From Isotricha intestinalis (Eukaryota > Ciliophora > Litostomatea > Vestibuliferida > Isotrichidae), in assembly GCA_023807065.1 (NCBI GenBank), contig JAJJLU010003458.1:62001-126000 (forward strand): a stretch of DNA of 64,000 nucleotides. The letters are read 5' to 3'. Made by a program: the position numbers and the translations under genes. Under the pieces are notes generated by a model, which saw nothing but the letters and a program-made list of their open reading frames with translations, searched no databases and was not told the origin of the DNA. Of the stretch, positions 30,288 through 40,524 are shown one piece after another; position 1 is the first letter of the stretch, and every line of letters begins with the position of its first letter.

Positions 30288-31670
30288 TTATAATTTAACT
30301 CTAGGAACTTTAATAAAATCTTCATTAGGTTGATAATAATATTGAGGAGGGTATCTCCAATCTTTACTTACATCTCCTCTCATAGGTCCATTTAAATAAT
30401 AATTATAAGTAGGATCTCCAAATCTACTACCATCATAATCATTTCTATATGGACTATATTGTCTATATTGAATATTATTATCATCATAAAAATAATAAGG
30501 TCTTAAAGTATTAATTTTACTATTTAAATTATCAAATAAAATATAATCTGGTATAGTATGAGAAACAGCAGAAATTGAATGATAATCTTTCCTTATTTCT
30601 TTCCTATTATCTATATTTGGAGGATATCTTACATCATATAAATTTTCATTTATTGGTCTTTTAAATGTCATTCCTTGATAATTTCCAGGATATATTTTCA
30701 TTCCTTGTTCTGTATAATATGGTCTCATATCAAATTTTTCTGTTAAATTATTCGATTGTTGAAATTTAGAATTATTAAAATCTACACTTTTATTCAAATA
30801 TCTTCTATTATTTTCTCTTTGAGATTTTAAATATTGATCTTTATCAACATATATATCACTATATTCATTATTTTGAGGTGGTAAAGGATATTGTTTATAT
30901 TGTCTTTGAAGAATTTCACTTCTAATTGGTTCTGTTTTAACATAATTATGTTGATTTGGATCAGGATCTAAATTTTGATGTCTCATTAAAGGAGATTGTC
31001 TAATTTGAGTTTTCATAGGCTGCTCACTTCTCATATTATCTTCATATCTTATAGGTTCTGGATATCTATTATTTCCTTTTTTCATATCATCTCCATAACT
31101 AAAATTTTCTTCTTTATATTTTATTGGTTCTTGATTTCTCATATTTTGATTTCTTAATAATGGTTCATTTCTTACTGGTTGTTGATATATTATTTGTTCT
31201 CTTATTGGTTCTTTTATTTTCACTGGTTTATTTATATTTTGATTTATTTTATATGTTTGAGAATTATCATTTTCATTATTTTGTTCTTTTCTATAACTAT
31301 CATTACTATATATTGTCTTAATATAACTTCGGTTACTTCTTATTAATGGTTCTTTTGGAGGAGTTCTTTTTAATTCTTTTGTAGGCATAAATTGTGATGG
31401 ATTATATGAATAATTTCTTCTCATTGTATTTGAATTATTGAAACTTTGGACTTTAGTGCTATTATCTAAAATAAATTTTGAAGATGATTGAAAAGGTGTT
31501 TTTGTTGCTGCTGCTCTTTTTAAAGTTTGTTCTAAAAATTGTCTGTTTAATTCTGGTTCAATTCTATCACATTCTTTTCCATGTTCTTGAATGTAATGAA
31601 TATATTGATCTGGACTTAAATCTCTGTCATCTGGTTGAGAATCTTTTGGTCTCATTAAAGATTGGTACAT
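30288..31670 (-). CDS. proline/glutamine/tyrosine-rich protein
   Basis: 460 residues with composition unlike the Asn/Lys-rich neighbours: many Arg, Pro, Gln, Tyr and Asp. A short ordered start includes SPDQYIHYIQEHGKECD. Loose repeats of an E-P-I-R type follow (SEQPMKTQ, RYPEPIRYED, VKTEPIRSEI, IKEPIREQI), then a Tyr/Pro/Arg-rich C-terminal half. It is probably intrinsically disordered, possibly a scaffold or condensate-type protein. No known domain. The start follows directly on an A-rich leader. Ends with TAA. Confidence 0.75.
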   Translation of the reverse strand: MYQSLMRPKDSQPDDRDLSPDQYIHYIQEHGKECDRIEPELNRQFLEQTLKRAAATKTPFQSSSKFILDNSTKVQSFNNSNTMRRNYSYNPSQFMPTKELKRTPPKEPLIRSNRSYIKTIYSNDSYRKEQNNENDNSQTYKINQNINKPVKIKEPIREQIIYQQPVRNEPLLRNQNMRNQEPIKYKEENFSYGDDMKKGNNRYPEPIRYEDNMRSEQPMKTQIRQSPLMRHQNLDPDPNQHNYVKTEPIRSEILQRQYKQYPLPPQNNEYSDIYVDKDQYLKSQRENNRRYLNKSVDFNNSKFQQSNNLTEKFDMRPYYTEQGMKIYPGNYQGMTFKRPINENLYDVRYPPNIDNRKEIRKDYHSISAVSHTIPDYILFDNLNSKINTLRPYYFYDDNNIQYRQYSPYRNDYDGSRFGDPTYNYYLNGPMRGDVSKDWRYPPQYYYQPNEDFIKVPRVKL

Positions 31671-31933
31671 TTTTTTTATTAGTTTTTTTTTATCACTATT
31701 ATATTTTTTTAATTATTTTAACGTTATTTATTCCAATTATAAAATTTTTAAAAATTATAATGAATTGTTTTTTGATTCAAATCAACTTATTAAAATATGA
31801 TTTTAATTATTTTTCAAATGTATTGAATATCAATCATTAAAGAATATTGTTATATGATTATTCTTTTTTTTCTCAAATTTAAACCAAACAAAATAATTAA
31901 AATAATTAAAAAAATAATTTTTTTCATTAATTA

Positions 31934-34675
31934 ATGTCAAAAATAAATATTTGGAATAAATATATAAAAAAAGGAAATATTGGTTCTGGTTTATTTAGTA
32001 CAGTTTATAAGGCAATAAATCTGAGTAAAGGAAATTATGTAGCAATAAAAGAAATAGATAAATCTAAATATAATGAATTAACAAATTCTAATTTTGATAT
32101 AAATAAAATAATTAAGATAAATTCAGAGAATAGTATTTTAATATATGAAACAATAGATACAGATGATTATTTTTATATTATTTCTGAATTATGTTTATGT
32201 AATTTAGAAGAATTTTTAAAAATAAGAAAACATCCTTTAACAATAAAAGAAATTAAAGAAATATTAAATCAACTAAATAATATATTTAAAATTATGGATG
32301 AACAAAAAATTATACATAATCATTTGAAACCTTCAAATATTTTATTATTTATGGATAATTTAAATAAAATTAAATTTAAATTATCAGATTTTGGATCAGT
32401 TAATGATTCAATTAATTTAAATAATAATGATATATTTCTTTTAACTTCTCCTGAAGTTTTAAATGAAGAACAAATTACTTCTAAAAGTAATTTATGGAGT
32501 TTGGGAATTATAATTTATTATATGCTATTTAAAGAATATCCTTTTAATGCAAAATCTCAAATTGGAATTTATAAACAAATAAAATCTGAAAATAAATTAA
32601 AAAAAATCAATGATAAAGTTTTAAATGATTTAGTTAAAAAAATGTTAATCATAAATGAAAATGATAGAATTTCATGGAATGATTATTTTAATCATCCTTT
32701 CTTTAAAGAAAACACAATAAAAAGAATTAATGATGATAAAATTATATTTCCAACTTTTGATTTTCAATGTAAAAAACATTCTCAAATTTTAAATTCTTAT
32801 TGTCCTGAATGTAAAAATAATATTTGTAATTTATGTCTAGATGAACATAAAAATCATAATATTATTTCTTTTTCTAATATTGGATTAAATGATTTTGAAT
32901 TAGAAAAAATTGATGATTTAATGGAAGAACTTAAAAGAAATATTAATTTATTTAATGAAAATGCAAAAAAGATTCAATCTATTTTAAATCAAATGAGATT
33001 AGTAAATGATAATAAATTAATTTATGAAGAAGATTCTTTAAATAATTTCAAAGATTATTACATAAAAAATCTAGAATTTTTGGTTAAAAAAATAAATTTT
33101 GAAGAAAAGATTCATTTTATTGATTTAAATATTAAAAAAAATCTTAAAAGTAAAAAGGAAAATATAAATAATTATATTATATGTAAATATGAAATAACTG
33201 AAAGTAAAATAAATCAACCAATTCAAATATTAAATTGTTATGAAAATGCTGTAAAAAATAATTCATGGTTTAAAAATAAAGGAATTGAAAATTGTAAAGA
33301 AATAAAAGAAAATTGTGATTTATTTTTAAATGGTAAAAAAATTCCTTTTTCTTATGAATATAAATTTCCAAAAAAAGGAAAATACACAATAAAAATTGTA
33401 ATTAAAAAACCATTAGTAAATATAAATTTTATGTTTTGTTATTGTTCATCATTAATATTAATTGATTTCTCAAACTTTAATTCAAAAGAAGTGGCAATTA
33501 TGAATAATATGTTTCATTTTTGTTCTTCCCTAAAAGAAGTAAATATATTAAATTTTTCAACAATAAATGTTACAGATATGTCTTATTTATTTGCATCTTG
33601 TTCTTCTTTAGAAAATTTAGATTTAAATGATTTTAATACAATAAATGTAAAAAATATGAATAATATGTTTTCAAAATGTTCTTCATTATATTCATTATAT
33701 ATAACTAATTTTAATACTATTAATGTAACTGATATGAATGGAATGTTTAATGGATGTTCTTCTATATTATTTTTAAATATATATAATTTTAATACTGAAA
33801 AAGTAACTGATATGAGTTCAATGTTTGCAAAATGTTCTTCTTTAATTAAAATTGATATTTCAAATTTTACAACTGATAATGTCATTAATATGAGGAAAAT
33901 GTTTTTTGAATGTTTTGCTTTAAATTCAATTGATTTATCTAATTTTAATACAAAAAATGTGAAAGATATGGATCATATGTTTTCAGATTGTTCATCTTTA
34001 ACAACTTTAGAATTAACTAACTTTAATACTGAAAAAGTTACAGATATGAATAATATGTTTTCTAGATGTTCATCTTTAAAATTATTAGATTTAACAAGTT
34101 TTAATACTGAAAATGTTGTTAATATGAAAGAAATGTTTTCAAAATCTTCATCTTTAAAAACATTAAATTTATCAAGTTTTAAAACAAGTAAAGTAAAAGA
34201 TATGAGTTTTATGTTTTCAAATTGTTTAGCTTTAGCATCATTAATATTATATAGTTTTAATACTAAAAATGTTAAATATATTGAAGGAATGTTTTCTAAT
34301 TGTACTACAATTATGACTTTAGATTTATCAAATTTTAATACTATAAATATTGAAAATATGAGTTCTTTATTTTCAAATTGTTTATCTTTAATGAATGTAA
34401 ATTTAACAAATTTTAATACTGAAAATGTTTATAAAATGAATAATATGTTTTCTAATTGCAAATCATTAACATCTTTAAATTTATCAAATTTTAATACAAA
34501 TAAATTAACAGAAATGTATCATATGTTTTATAATTGTTCTTCTTTGACATTTTTAAATTTATCAAATTTTAATATTACAAATGTTAAAGATATGAATGGA
34601 ATTTTTTTTAATTTAAATAAAGATTGTAAAGTAATTAGTAAACAAAAAAAGCTTTTAAATTGTTTAAACAAATAA
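31934..34675 (+). CDS. pseudokinase / B-box / BspA-type LRR protein
   Basis: 913 residues in four parts. (1) A protein-kinase fold, about 8-258: glycine loop GSGLFSTVYKA, ATP-binding K39 in VAIKE, DFG at 152-154, SPE at 172-174. The catalytic loop reads HNHLKPSN, so the essential HRD aspartate is His130, and the usual DVWSLG reads SNLWSLG. Phosphotransfer is therefore unlikely, though ATP binding may persist. (2) A B-box zinc finger, C279-x2-H282-x7-C290-x2-C293-x4-C298-x2-C301-x3-H305-x2-H308. (3) A helical stretch and a linker module (about 410-500) shared with the gene at 47.5 kb. (4) Fifteen 24-residue leucine-rich repeats of BspA type (MFSNCSSLTSLNLSNFNT-like), ending in a cap with IFFNLNKDCK. 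No signal peptide or membrane segment, so cytosolic. It could sense or scaffold through the LRR face. Confidence 0.88.
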   Translation: MSKINIWNKYIKKGNIGSGLFSTVYKAINLSKGNYVAIKEIDKSKYNELTNSNFDINKIIKINSENSILIYETIDTDDYFYIISELCLCNLEEFLKIRKHPLTIKEIKEILNQLNNIFKIMDEQKIIHNHLKPSNILLFMDNLNKIKFKLSDFGSVNDSINLNNNDIFLLTSPEVLNEEQITSKSNLWSLGIIIYYMLFKEYPFNAKSQIGIYKQIKSENKLKKINDKVLNDLVKKMLIINENDRISWNDYFNHPFFKENTIKRINDDKIIFPTFDFQCKKHSQILNSYCPECKNNICNLCLDEHKNHNIISFSNIGLNDFELEKIDDLMEELKRNINLFNENAKKIQSILNQMRLVNDNKLIYEEDSLNNFKDYYIKNLEFLVKKINFEEKIHFIDLNIKKNLKSKKENINNYIICKYEITESKINQPIQILNCYENAVKNNSWFKNKGIENCKEIKENCDLFLNGKKIPFSYEYKFPKKGKYTIKIVIKKPLVNINFMFCYCSSLILIDFSNFNSKEVAIMNNMFHFCSSLKEVNILNFSTINVTDMSYLFASCSSLENLDLNDFNTINVKNMNNMFSKCSSLYSLYITNFNTINVTDMNGMFNGCSSILFLNIYNFNTEKVTDMSSMFAKCSSLIKIDISNFTTDNVINMRKMFFECFALNSIDLSNFNTKNVKDMDHMFSDCSSLTTLELTNFNTEKVTDMNNMFSRCSSLKLLDLTSFNTENVVNMKEMFSKSSSLKTLNLSSFKTSKVKDMSFMFSNCLALASLILYSFNTKNVKYIEGMFSNCTTIMTLDLSNFNTINIENMSSLFSNCLSLMNVNLTNFNTENVYKMNNMFSNCKSLTSLNLSNFNTNKLTEMYHMFYNCSSLTFLNLSNFNITNVKDMNGIFFNLNKDCKVISKQKKLLNCLNK
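33425..34620 (+). repeat. tandem 72-bp repeats coding BspA-type LRRs
   Basis: About fifteen diverged 72-base units in frame inside the pseudokinase gene, each coding one 24-residue leucine-rich repeat with M/L-F-x-x-C and FNT landmarks. Such tandem units can expand or contract by recombination. The units differ enough that no recent array homogenisation is evident. Confidence 0.85.
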
Positions 34676-34801
34676 ATTAGACTTATATAATTTAATTTAA
34701 TTGAAATTACCATAATAGGATAATTTTAAATAAATAATTATTTAATTTAAAAACAAAGATATCAATTTAATATGATTAATTTAAATATTAAAAATATTGA
34801 T

Positions 34802-35223
34802 TTATCTCATAGCAATTTCATTTCCTAAATGTTCATTAATATCTTGAATAAGGTCAATATTATATAATTCATAATATTTCATCCTAATAGAATTTCTTTC
34901 TTCTTGATTTCTATATAAAATAAATTGTCTAACAACATTAAAATTAACATTATGAATGAGAACATTTCTAATAACATCGCAATCTCTAACATCATTAAAC
35001 TTAGATTTTAAACAAGAAGCAAATCCTCCACTTCATAAAATAGCACATATAGCACAGAAGAAGTAAAAACACCAGTCATACCTATTGATCCTCCTAATAT
35101 TCCTACACTACCAAATCCTAATAATATGTGTATTCCTGCTATTCCTAATATTATTCCTCCTGTTATTCCTGCTATTATTCCTATCTTTTTTAATATGTTA
35201 TTATTCTATTTGTTGTTTTCCAT
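34802..35223 (-). pseudogene. broken gene: glycine-rich membrane segment plus annexin-like repeat
   Basis: From an ATG at 35221-35223 the frame has TAG at codon 6. It then reads a Gly/Ile-rich hydrophobic stretch of about 50 residues (IGIIAGITGGIILGIAG), and a one-base shift is needed near 35015. After the shift, about 75 residues run to TAA at 34802. This part includes CDVIRNVLIHNVNF and then KYYELYNIDLIQDINEHLGN. It matches the shape of an annexin repeat (R..I...YY.LY..DL..DI...L..E). No Ca-binding GxGT loop is visible. Only two lesions, so decay is recent, or one of them is a sequencing error. No GT-AG intron in the right phase rescues the frame. Confidence 0.6.
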
Positions 35224-35487
35224 TACTTTTTCTTTTCTTTTTTACTTTTTAGTCTTTTATTTATAATTATTTCTATTTTTTTTCGGTGGTTTTTTATAAT
35301 AATTATTTATAAGAATTTAAATTATTTAATTATTTTTGGATTGTTATATTTTTTTTATTAAATTTTATATGATATAAAATCATAAAATTTTAAAAGATAA
35401 AATTAATCAATAATTTTTTTTTATAAATATTTATTTTTAGAATTTAAATAAATGTTATTTATTAACAAAAATTTTATATTATTAATT

Positions 35488-38400
35488 TTATTCTTGAAAG
35501 GTTATTGGAAGATAAATTGGCTTTAAAATATTTGAGAAAATAATTGTTTTTAATGATGGATTAATTGTTACTTCATAAATAAATTGATTTATATTTAATT
35601 CGTTTTCATTATATTCATATATTGATAAATTGTCCTTAAAATAAATGAATGAAAATTTCATTTCAGTTTCTTTTGTAAAATTTGAAATGAAATTTTCTTT
35701 TAAACCAATCCAAATAAAGTTATTTGATTCTTCATTTATTTTTATTTTTACAGAAAAAATATTAGTTTTAAAAAAATCTATAAATGGTTTAACATTAATT
35801 TTCAAAGTTATTTCAATATAATTTTCATTTTGAGAAATTAAATTAGATGTATAAGAAATTTGAGTACTGTCTCTCAAAATTTTTTTTAAATAATTATCAT
35901 TATAGTTCATATCTTCTCTATAATTAATAGGATGATAAAGATATAAAAAGTTTTTTTTATTTTTATTAGAAGTTTCTAATTGAAATTGATAAATGATATT
36001 TTTTTCTTTTTCCAATAATTTTTCAATATAAAAAATATAAGAATTTTTATTATATTCTTCACTTAATTCTTCACTTATAAATATTTTATCATTATATTTG
36101 TTGTCTGAATCTTCTAAAATTACTTCTATTTCTTTATAAAATCTATTATTTGTAGAATATTTAAAATCATTTTCATAACTTTTTATTAATTTATTTCCTA
36201 TTAATAAATTTTGAAAATTATTGTCAAAAACCATTTTTGTAAATTTATCATTTTTTTCTAAATTAAAATCAAAAATAATTCTTCTTTTTTCAAATAATTT
36301 TTCTTTTTCCATTAAAACATCAGAAACTTGAATATTTATACTTTTATGAGTAATAATTTTTAATATATAACTTTTAATTTCAATATCTTCATTTAAACTT
36401 TCAAATTTAATAACAATATTTAAAAAATTAGTTCCTAAAATTTTTGGTATTAAAGGGATTCTAATAATTTTTTCTTCGTTTAAATCTAACTCATGAAAAA
36501 TATAATTCGGACTTATAATTGTATCACAATTTAAAAAAATAGTAAATCTTTTTATTTTTAATCTATAATTATTTTGAATTTTTATAGGTAAATAAAAAAG
36601 TTCATATTGAAATAAATTTATTCCTTCATTTAAAAAAGGAACAGTTATATTTATATTAATATCTTTATCTAAAATTTCAAAAGAATAATTTTTTTCTTTA
36701 TCTTTATAATTAATTCTATGTGCAGCACTAAATTTTCTTCTTTTTCTTTTTTTTGAAACAAGCATATAATCAATTAAATGTTCTTCATTTCTTATATCAT
36801 ATTCTTCATATAAATAAGAATGTTTTAAAGGATAATTAAATAATGATTTTATTTTAATATTATTAAATATTTTAAGAAAAATTCCTAAAAGCGTAATTTT
36901 CCCAATTTCTTTAAATTTAATTTTTAAAGATATATTTTTTTTCACATTTGGTTCTAAAGATATTTTAATTTTTTCGTATTCAACTAATTTTTCATTATCA
37001 ATTATTGGAATAATATCTTCTGCTAAAATATTTATTGGTAAAGGATTCATTAAATCAAAATTAATTATTATTTCTTCATTTTTATTTACTATTTGTTCTT
37101 TATTAATAAAATAATTTCCATATTGCTTTTTATTTGTTATCATATCTGTTAATTTTAAAAAATATAAATCTTCATTAGATAATAAAGAATATGGTATATT
37201 TGATAATGGAATTGAATACTTTGAAAAAGATTGATAAAAATTTGAAGGAACTTTATTTTTTAAAATTATTAATTCATGTTGTTTAATAACAATTAAAGAA
37301 GATTGATCAATTTTTGGAATTGAATAATTTTTAAGAAAATTGTCATTATTTGAAAAATAATTTAATAATTCTAAAAATAAATCATTAATAATTTTATTTT
37401 CTTCTGAATTTGAATTATTTGAATCATAAATTTTATTTTCTAAAATTTGATATAAACATATATTATTACATAAAATTTTAAAGTTTAAATCTATATATGA
37501 TAATTGCTTACAGTAATTTATCATTAATTGACAAATAAATTTTTTAATTTGTAAAAAACTAAAAATATAATTTGGATTTTTAATATTATCAAAATCAAGA
37601 ATATTGAATAAATATTTTAATTCATTTAATTGATATTTAATTCTTGTTAAAGAATTATCTCCATTTTTATTAAAACATTCTGTTGTGGAAATTAATATTT
37701 CAAAAAAGAATTTTTTAATATTTGGTTTTTCAAAAAATAAATAATAAAAACTCTTTTTTTCAAATAATAAAGGTTGAAATAATTTACAACAAAAATTTAT
37801 AAATAGATCATTACTATTATCAATTATTTTTATTGCTTCTTTTAAATCAAAATCTTCTAAAATTTTAATTAAAATAATAAATGAACGATAAACTCCATAA
37901 TATTTATTTTTATTAGGAATTTTAACAGTAAAATAAATTTTATTATTAATGTATAAATCTAAAGAATCTTTAAAATCATTTTTTTTCTTATCTAAATTTA
38001 AATATTTTAAAATTACTTTTAATTGAGTAATTGCACATTCTAATTTATCACAAGATTTTTTTACTTTTGAATCTAATTTATCTATATAAAATAAAGCATT
38101 TTTATAATCTCTTAAATAAAATAATAAAATACAAAGTAAATATAAATCTTTTTCAGGTTTTAAAAATTTTTTAGTTTCATAATATTTACAATCAACTAAT
38201 TTTGTTTTTGAATAAAATAGATTTAATATTTTTTTTTCTTTTTGTTGATTATTATCCATAATTGTTTTAATTAATTTTATTATTGTTCCTCTAAAATTAA
38301 CTTGAAAAAATACATTTATACTATTTTTTAAAGCTCTTATTTCTTCTTTAGTTAATAATATTCCTTTTTCTAAAATTTGAGAATCATTATCTGAAAAATA

Positions 38401-39183
38401 TTTTCCATAATATTCAAGTCTATGAATATAATTGTTAAATAAATTTTGATTATCTAAGTTTTTTTCTTTACATCCATTAATTTCAAAATATAAAACTTCT
38501 TCTTTTGGAAATAAACTTTTAATATTTTTAATATTATTTTGAATAATTTTATTATCTTTCAAATAATTATCTTCATTACTTTTATCATTTAAAATAATAA
38601 TTAAAGTAGAAATATTTGTTTCATAAGTATCAATTAATAAAACAGGAATTTTTTTTTTCATATTTTCAATTGCTTCAATATTATCATTAATTGAACAAAT
38701 ATAAACAGAACAAAAAGGTTGTTGAAATAATTCACTTTCACAAAAATAACAATGTTCAATTATTATTTTTTCCATTTCATTAAAATAATCAAAAGAATAA
38801 TAATTCATTTTCTTTATAATATCATCAATACTTTTTTCATTATTTTCTATTAGATTTGTAATATTTTTCTTATGATTAAGACAATTATTTAAATAATATT
38901 CTAAATCATTTTCATTTTCATCAAAATTTTCAGAATCAAAAAAATCTATTTTAAAATCAGTTAAAACATTATTATAATCATTAATTTGAATTTTAAGAGG
39001 AATTTTATTTAAGTCTCCAAAAGGTCTTATAAATTCACTTGGAGTTAAATTATTTTTTTTTAAAATTTCTTTTGATTTATCAGTGGAATAAACTATTCCA
39101 CAAGGAATAAAATTTTCTTGAATCCATTTAGTAAAGTATTCACCCTTTTTATCTTCTAATTTCTTTTTATCATTAACAGACAT
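35488..39183 (-). CDS. TRAPPC8: TRAPPC8/Trs85-like TRAPP complex subunit
   Basis: 1,231 residues. The N-terminus has the TRAPPC8 signature: a Val/Ile strand, then KKNNLTPSEFIRPFGDLNKI, matching the family's NNLSFxQLLxPF block. A GTPase-like/longin-like region follows, with VLLIDT and YFEINGCKEKNLDN. The helical EEIRALKNSINVFFQVNFRG block aligns with the family's short DR-IRQFIQEF-RGL stretch, followed by TPR-like helices (about 330-620). The second half is beta-rich (ASPM-like immunoglobulin folds) with FDLMNPLPINIL and GKITLLGIFLKIF, positions that are conserved in TRAPPC8. This subunit defines TRAPP III, a Rab1 exchange complex in ER-Golgi traffic and autophagy. Length fits the family. TRAPPC9 was considered and fits less well. 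The neighbour trafficking genes (Rab, longin) are not linked. Confidence 0.7.
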   Translation of the reverse strand: MSVNDKKKLEDKKGEYFTKWIQENFIPCGIVYSTDKSKEILKKNNLTPSEFIRPFGDLNKIPLKIQINDYNNVLTDFKIDFFDSENFDENENDLEYYLNNCLNHKKNITNLIENNEKSIDDIIKKMNYYSFDYFNEMEKIIIEHCYFCESELFQQPFCSVYICSINDNIEAIENMKKKIPVLLIDTYETNISTLIIILNDKSNEDNYLKDNKIIQNNIKNIKSLFPKEEVLYFEINGCKEKNLDNQNLFNNYIHRLEYYGKYFSDNDSQILEKGILLTKEEIRALKNSINVFFQVNFRGTIIKLIKTIMDNNQQKEKKILNLFYSKTKLVDCKYYETKKFLKPEKDLYLLCILLFYLRDYKNALFYIDKLDSKVKKSCDKLECAITQLKVILKYLNLDKKKNDFKDSLDLYINNKIYFTVKIPNKNKYYGVYRSFIILIKILEDFDLKEAIKIIDNSNDLFINFCCKLFQPLLFEKKSFYYLFFEKPNIKKFFFEILISTTECFNKNGDNSLTRIKYQLNELKYLFNILDFDNIKNPNYIFSFLQIKKFICQLMINYCKQLSYIDLNFKILCNNICLYQILENKIYDSNNSNSEENKIINDLFLELLNYFSNNDNFLKNYSIPKIDQSSLIVIKQHELIILKNKVPSNFYQSFSKYSIPLSNIPYSLLSNEDLYFLKLTDMITNKKQYGNYFINKEQIVNKNEEIIINFDLMNPLPINILAEDIIPIIDNEKLVEYEKIKISLEPNVKKNISLKIKFKEIGKITLLGIFLKIFNNIKIKSLFNYPLKHSYLYEEYDIRNEEHLIDYMLVSKKRKRRKFSAAHRINYKDKEKNYSFEILDKDININITVPFLNEGINLFQYELFYLPIKIQNNYRLKIKRFTIFLNCDTIISPNYIFHELDLNEEKIIRIPLIPKILGTNFLNIVIKFESLNEDIEIKSYILKIITHKSINIQVSDVLMEKEKLFEKRRIIFDFNLEKNDKFTKMVFDNNFQNLLIGNKLIKSYENDFKYSTNNRFYKEIEVILEDSDNKYNDKIFISEELSEEYNKNSYIFYIEKLLEKEKNIIYQFQLETSNKNKKNFLYLYHPINYREDMNYNDNYLKKILRDSTQISYTSNLISQNENYIEITLKINVKPFIDFFKTNIFSVKIKINEESNNFIWIGLKENFISNFTKETEMKFSFIYFKDNLSIYEYNENELNINQFIYEVTINPSLKTIIFSNILKPIYLPITFQE

Positions 39184-40008
39184 TATTATTTTTATTTTTA
39201 TAATTAATTTAAAAAAAAAAAATAAATAGAATATTTATTACTTTATTGTATTTTATACAATATTGTATTTTAAAAATTATTTTAAATTGTTTTTAATAGT
39301 TTTATTAAAAGAACAATTTATATTCAAATAAATAAATAAAATTTTTAAAAGCATTGTTAATTATATGATATTTAAATATAAAGCATAGTAAATACAAGAG
39401 TTTTTTATTATTTATTAATATTTTTTTGAAGAAATATTATTTATGATGCACAAGAATTTTATACTTCTATATTATATTATCTTTTTATATTTTAAGTCTT
39501 TATATTTGTTTTTATAATTTTTACAACTTTATTTGTTAAAATATTTATTGATTAATGAAGATTTTAAGAAAGAAATAAATACATGTTATATAAATTTTAA
39601 GATTAAAAAATCTTTAAAATATTTTCTAATTGATATGTGATGAAAAAGTCATTTACATGAATTTTCTTGATTTTAATAAAAAATATATTATTTAATTATG
39701 TCTTTTAAAAATAAAATAGACCTTAATTAATTAAAAAAATAAATAAATGAAGTTTATTTAATTATAAAAAAAACTACTTCTGAGTGAAGGTTAAGATAAA
39801 GTTTTTATAACAAATATCAAATTTTATAAATTTACTACACAAAAAACAAAATAAATATTTCAAAATAAAACATATTATTTTTCATCTCAATTGAATCAAA
39901 ATGAAAAAATAAAAAATAAAAAAATAATTTTAAATATTGTTACATTTAATGTCTAAAGAAAAATAATATACATTCTTTAATTTAATAAAAAAATTTATAA
40001 TTAATATT
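39184..40008. other. intergenic, no gene seen
   Basis: 825 bases between two minus-strand genes. A/T-rich, stops at chance density in all six frames. No RNA-like structure noticed. Confidence 0.5.
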
Positions 40009-40524
40009 TTAATCATTAAGAGCTTTATATTTATCATTAGTTTTAATTTTTTCAATTGTTTTTTGTAATTTCATTTTTCTTTTTTTATTCAAATATTTTA
40101 AAGTATCAATTTGAGAAGATAAAAAAGAAAGTGATAAATCAAGTCTTTGAATAGAATTATTTTGAATAACATTACAATAATTCATTTTAGTTATTTGATT
40201 ATTTAATTCTTTTAAAGTATTTTTTGCTTTTTCATAATTTAAATTATTTGAATAATCTTTGCAAATTTTTTTTTTATAAAAAGTTATTCCAGGAAAAGAA
40301 TTTGAAATAAGATTATTATGATTCAAATTCTTTTTATTTTTCTCATAATCAAAGCAATTATTTCTAATATTATCTGAACTTTTAGAACTTAAATTCGAAG
40401 ATTTAATATCTGAATTTATTAATGAATTTTTATTTTGATTAGAACAAACCTTTAAATTTTTGATACAATTTTTGGGATTATAATTTAATTGAAATCTTTC
40501 TACAAAATTCTTACTATCTATCAT
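40009..40524 (-). CDS. small hypothetical protein
   Basis: 171 residues. A Ser/Asn-rich first half with a SLINSDIKSSNLSSKSSDNI patch is probably disordered. A helical second half (about 95-165) with leucines spaced like a coiled coil (TLKELNNQITKMN, LDLSLSFLSSQIDTLKYLNK) ends in a Lys-rich tail. No recognised family. The uninterrupted frame and compact helix support a real gene. Ends with TAA. Confidence 0.62.
   Translation of the reverse strand: MIDSKNFVERFQLNYNPKNCIKNLKVCSNQNKNSLINSDIKSSNLSSKSSDNIRNNCFDYEKNKKNLNHNNLISNSFPGITFYKKKICKDYSNNLNYEKAKNTLKELNNQITKMNYCNVIQNNSIQRLDLSLSFLSSQIDTLKYLNKKRKMKLQKTIEKIKTNDKYKALND

Noticed and set aside
33425..34620. Tandem 72-base repeats as a CRISPR array or satellite
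   Set aside because: They are in-frame leucine-rich repeats of one gene, diverged in DNA and conserved in protein.
35488..39183. TRAPPC9/Trs120 instead of TRAPPC8
   Set aside because: The N-terminal NNLTPSEFIRPF block and the FRG helix match TRAPPC8/Trs85 better. TRAPPC9 lacks that block.
39698..39830. A frame from an ATG at 39698 that would read as a small protein if its stops were sense
   Set aside because: Four stops in about 44 codons is what chance predicts in DNA this AT-rich, and there is no recognisable motif.
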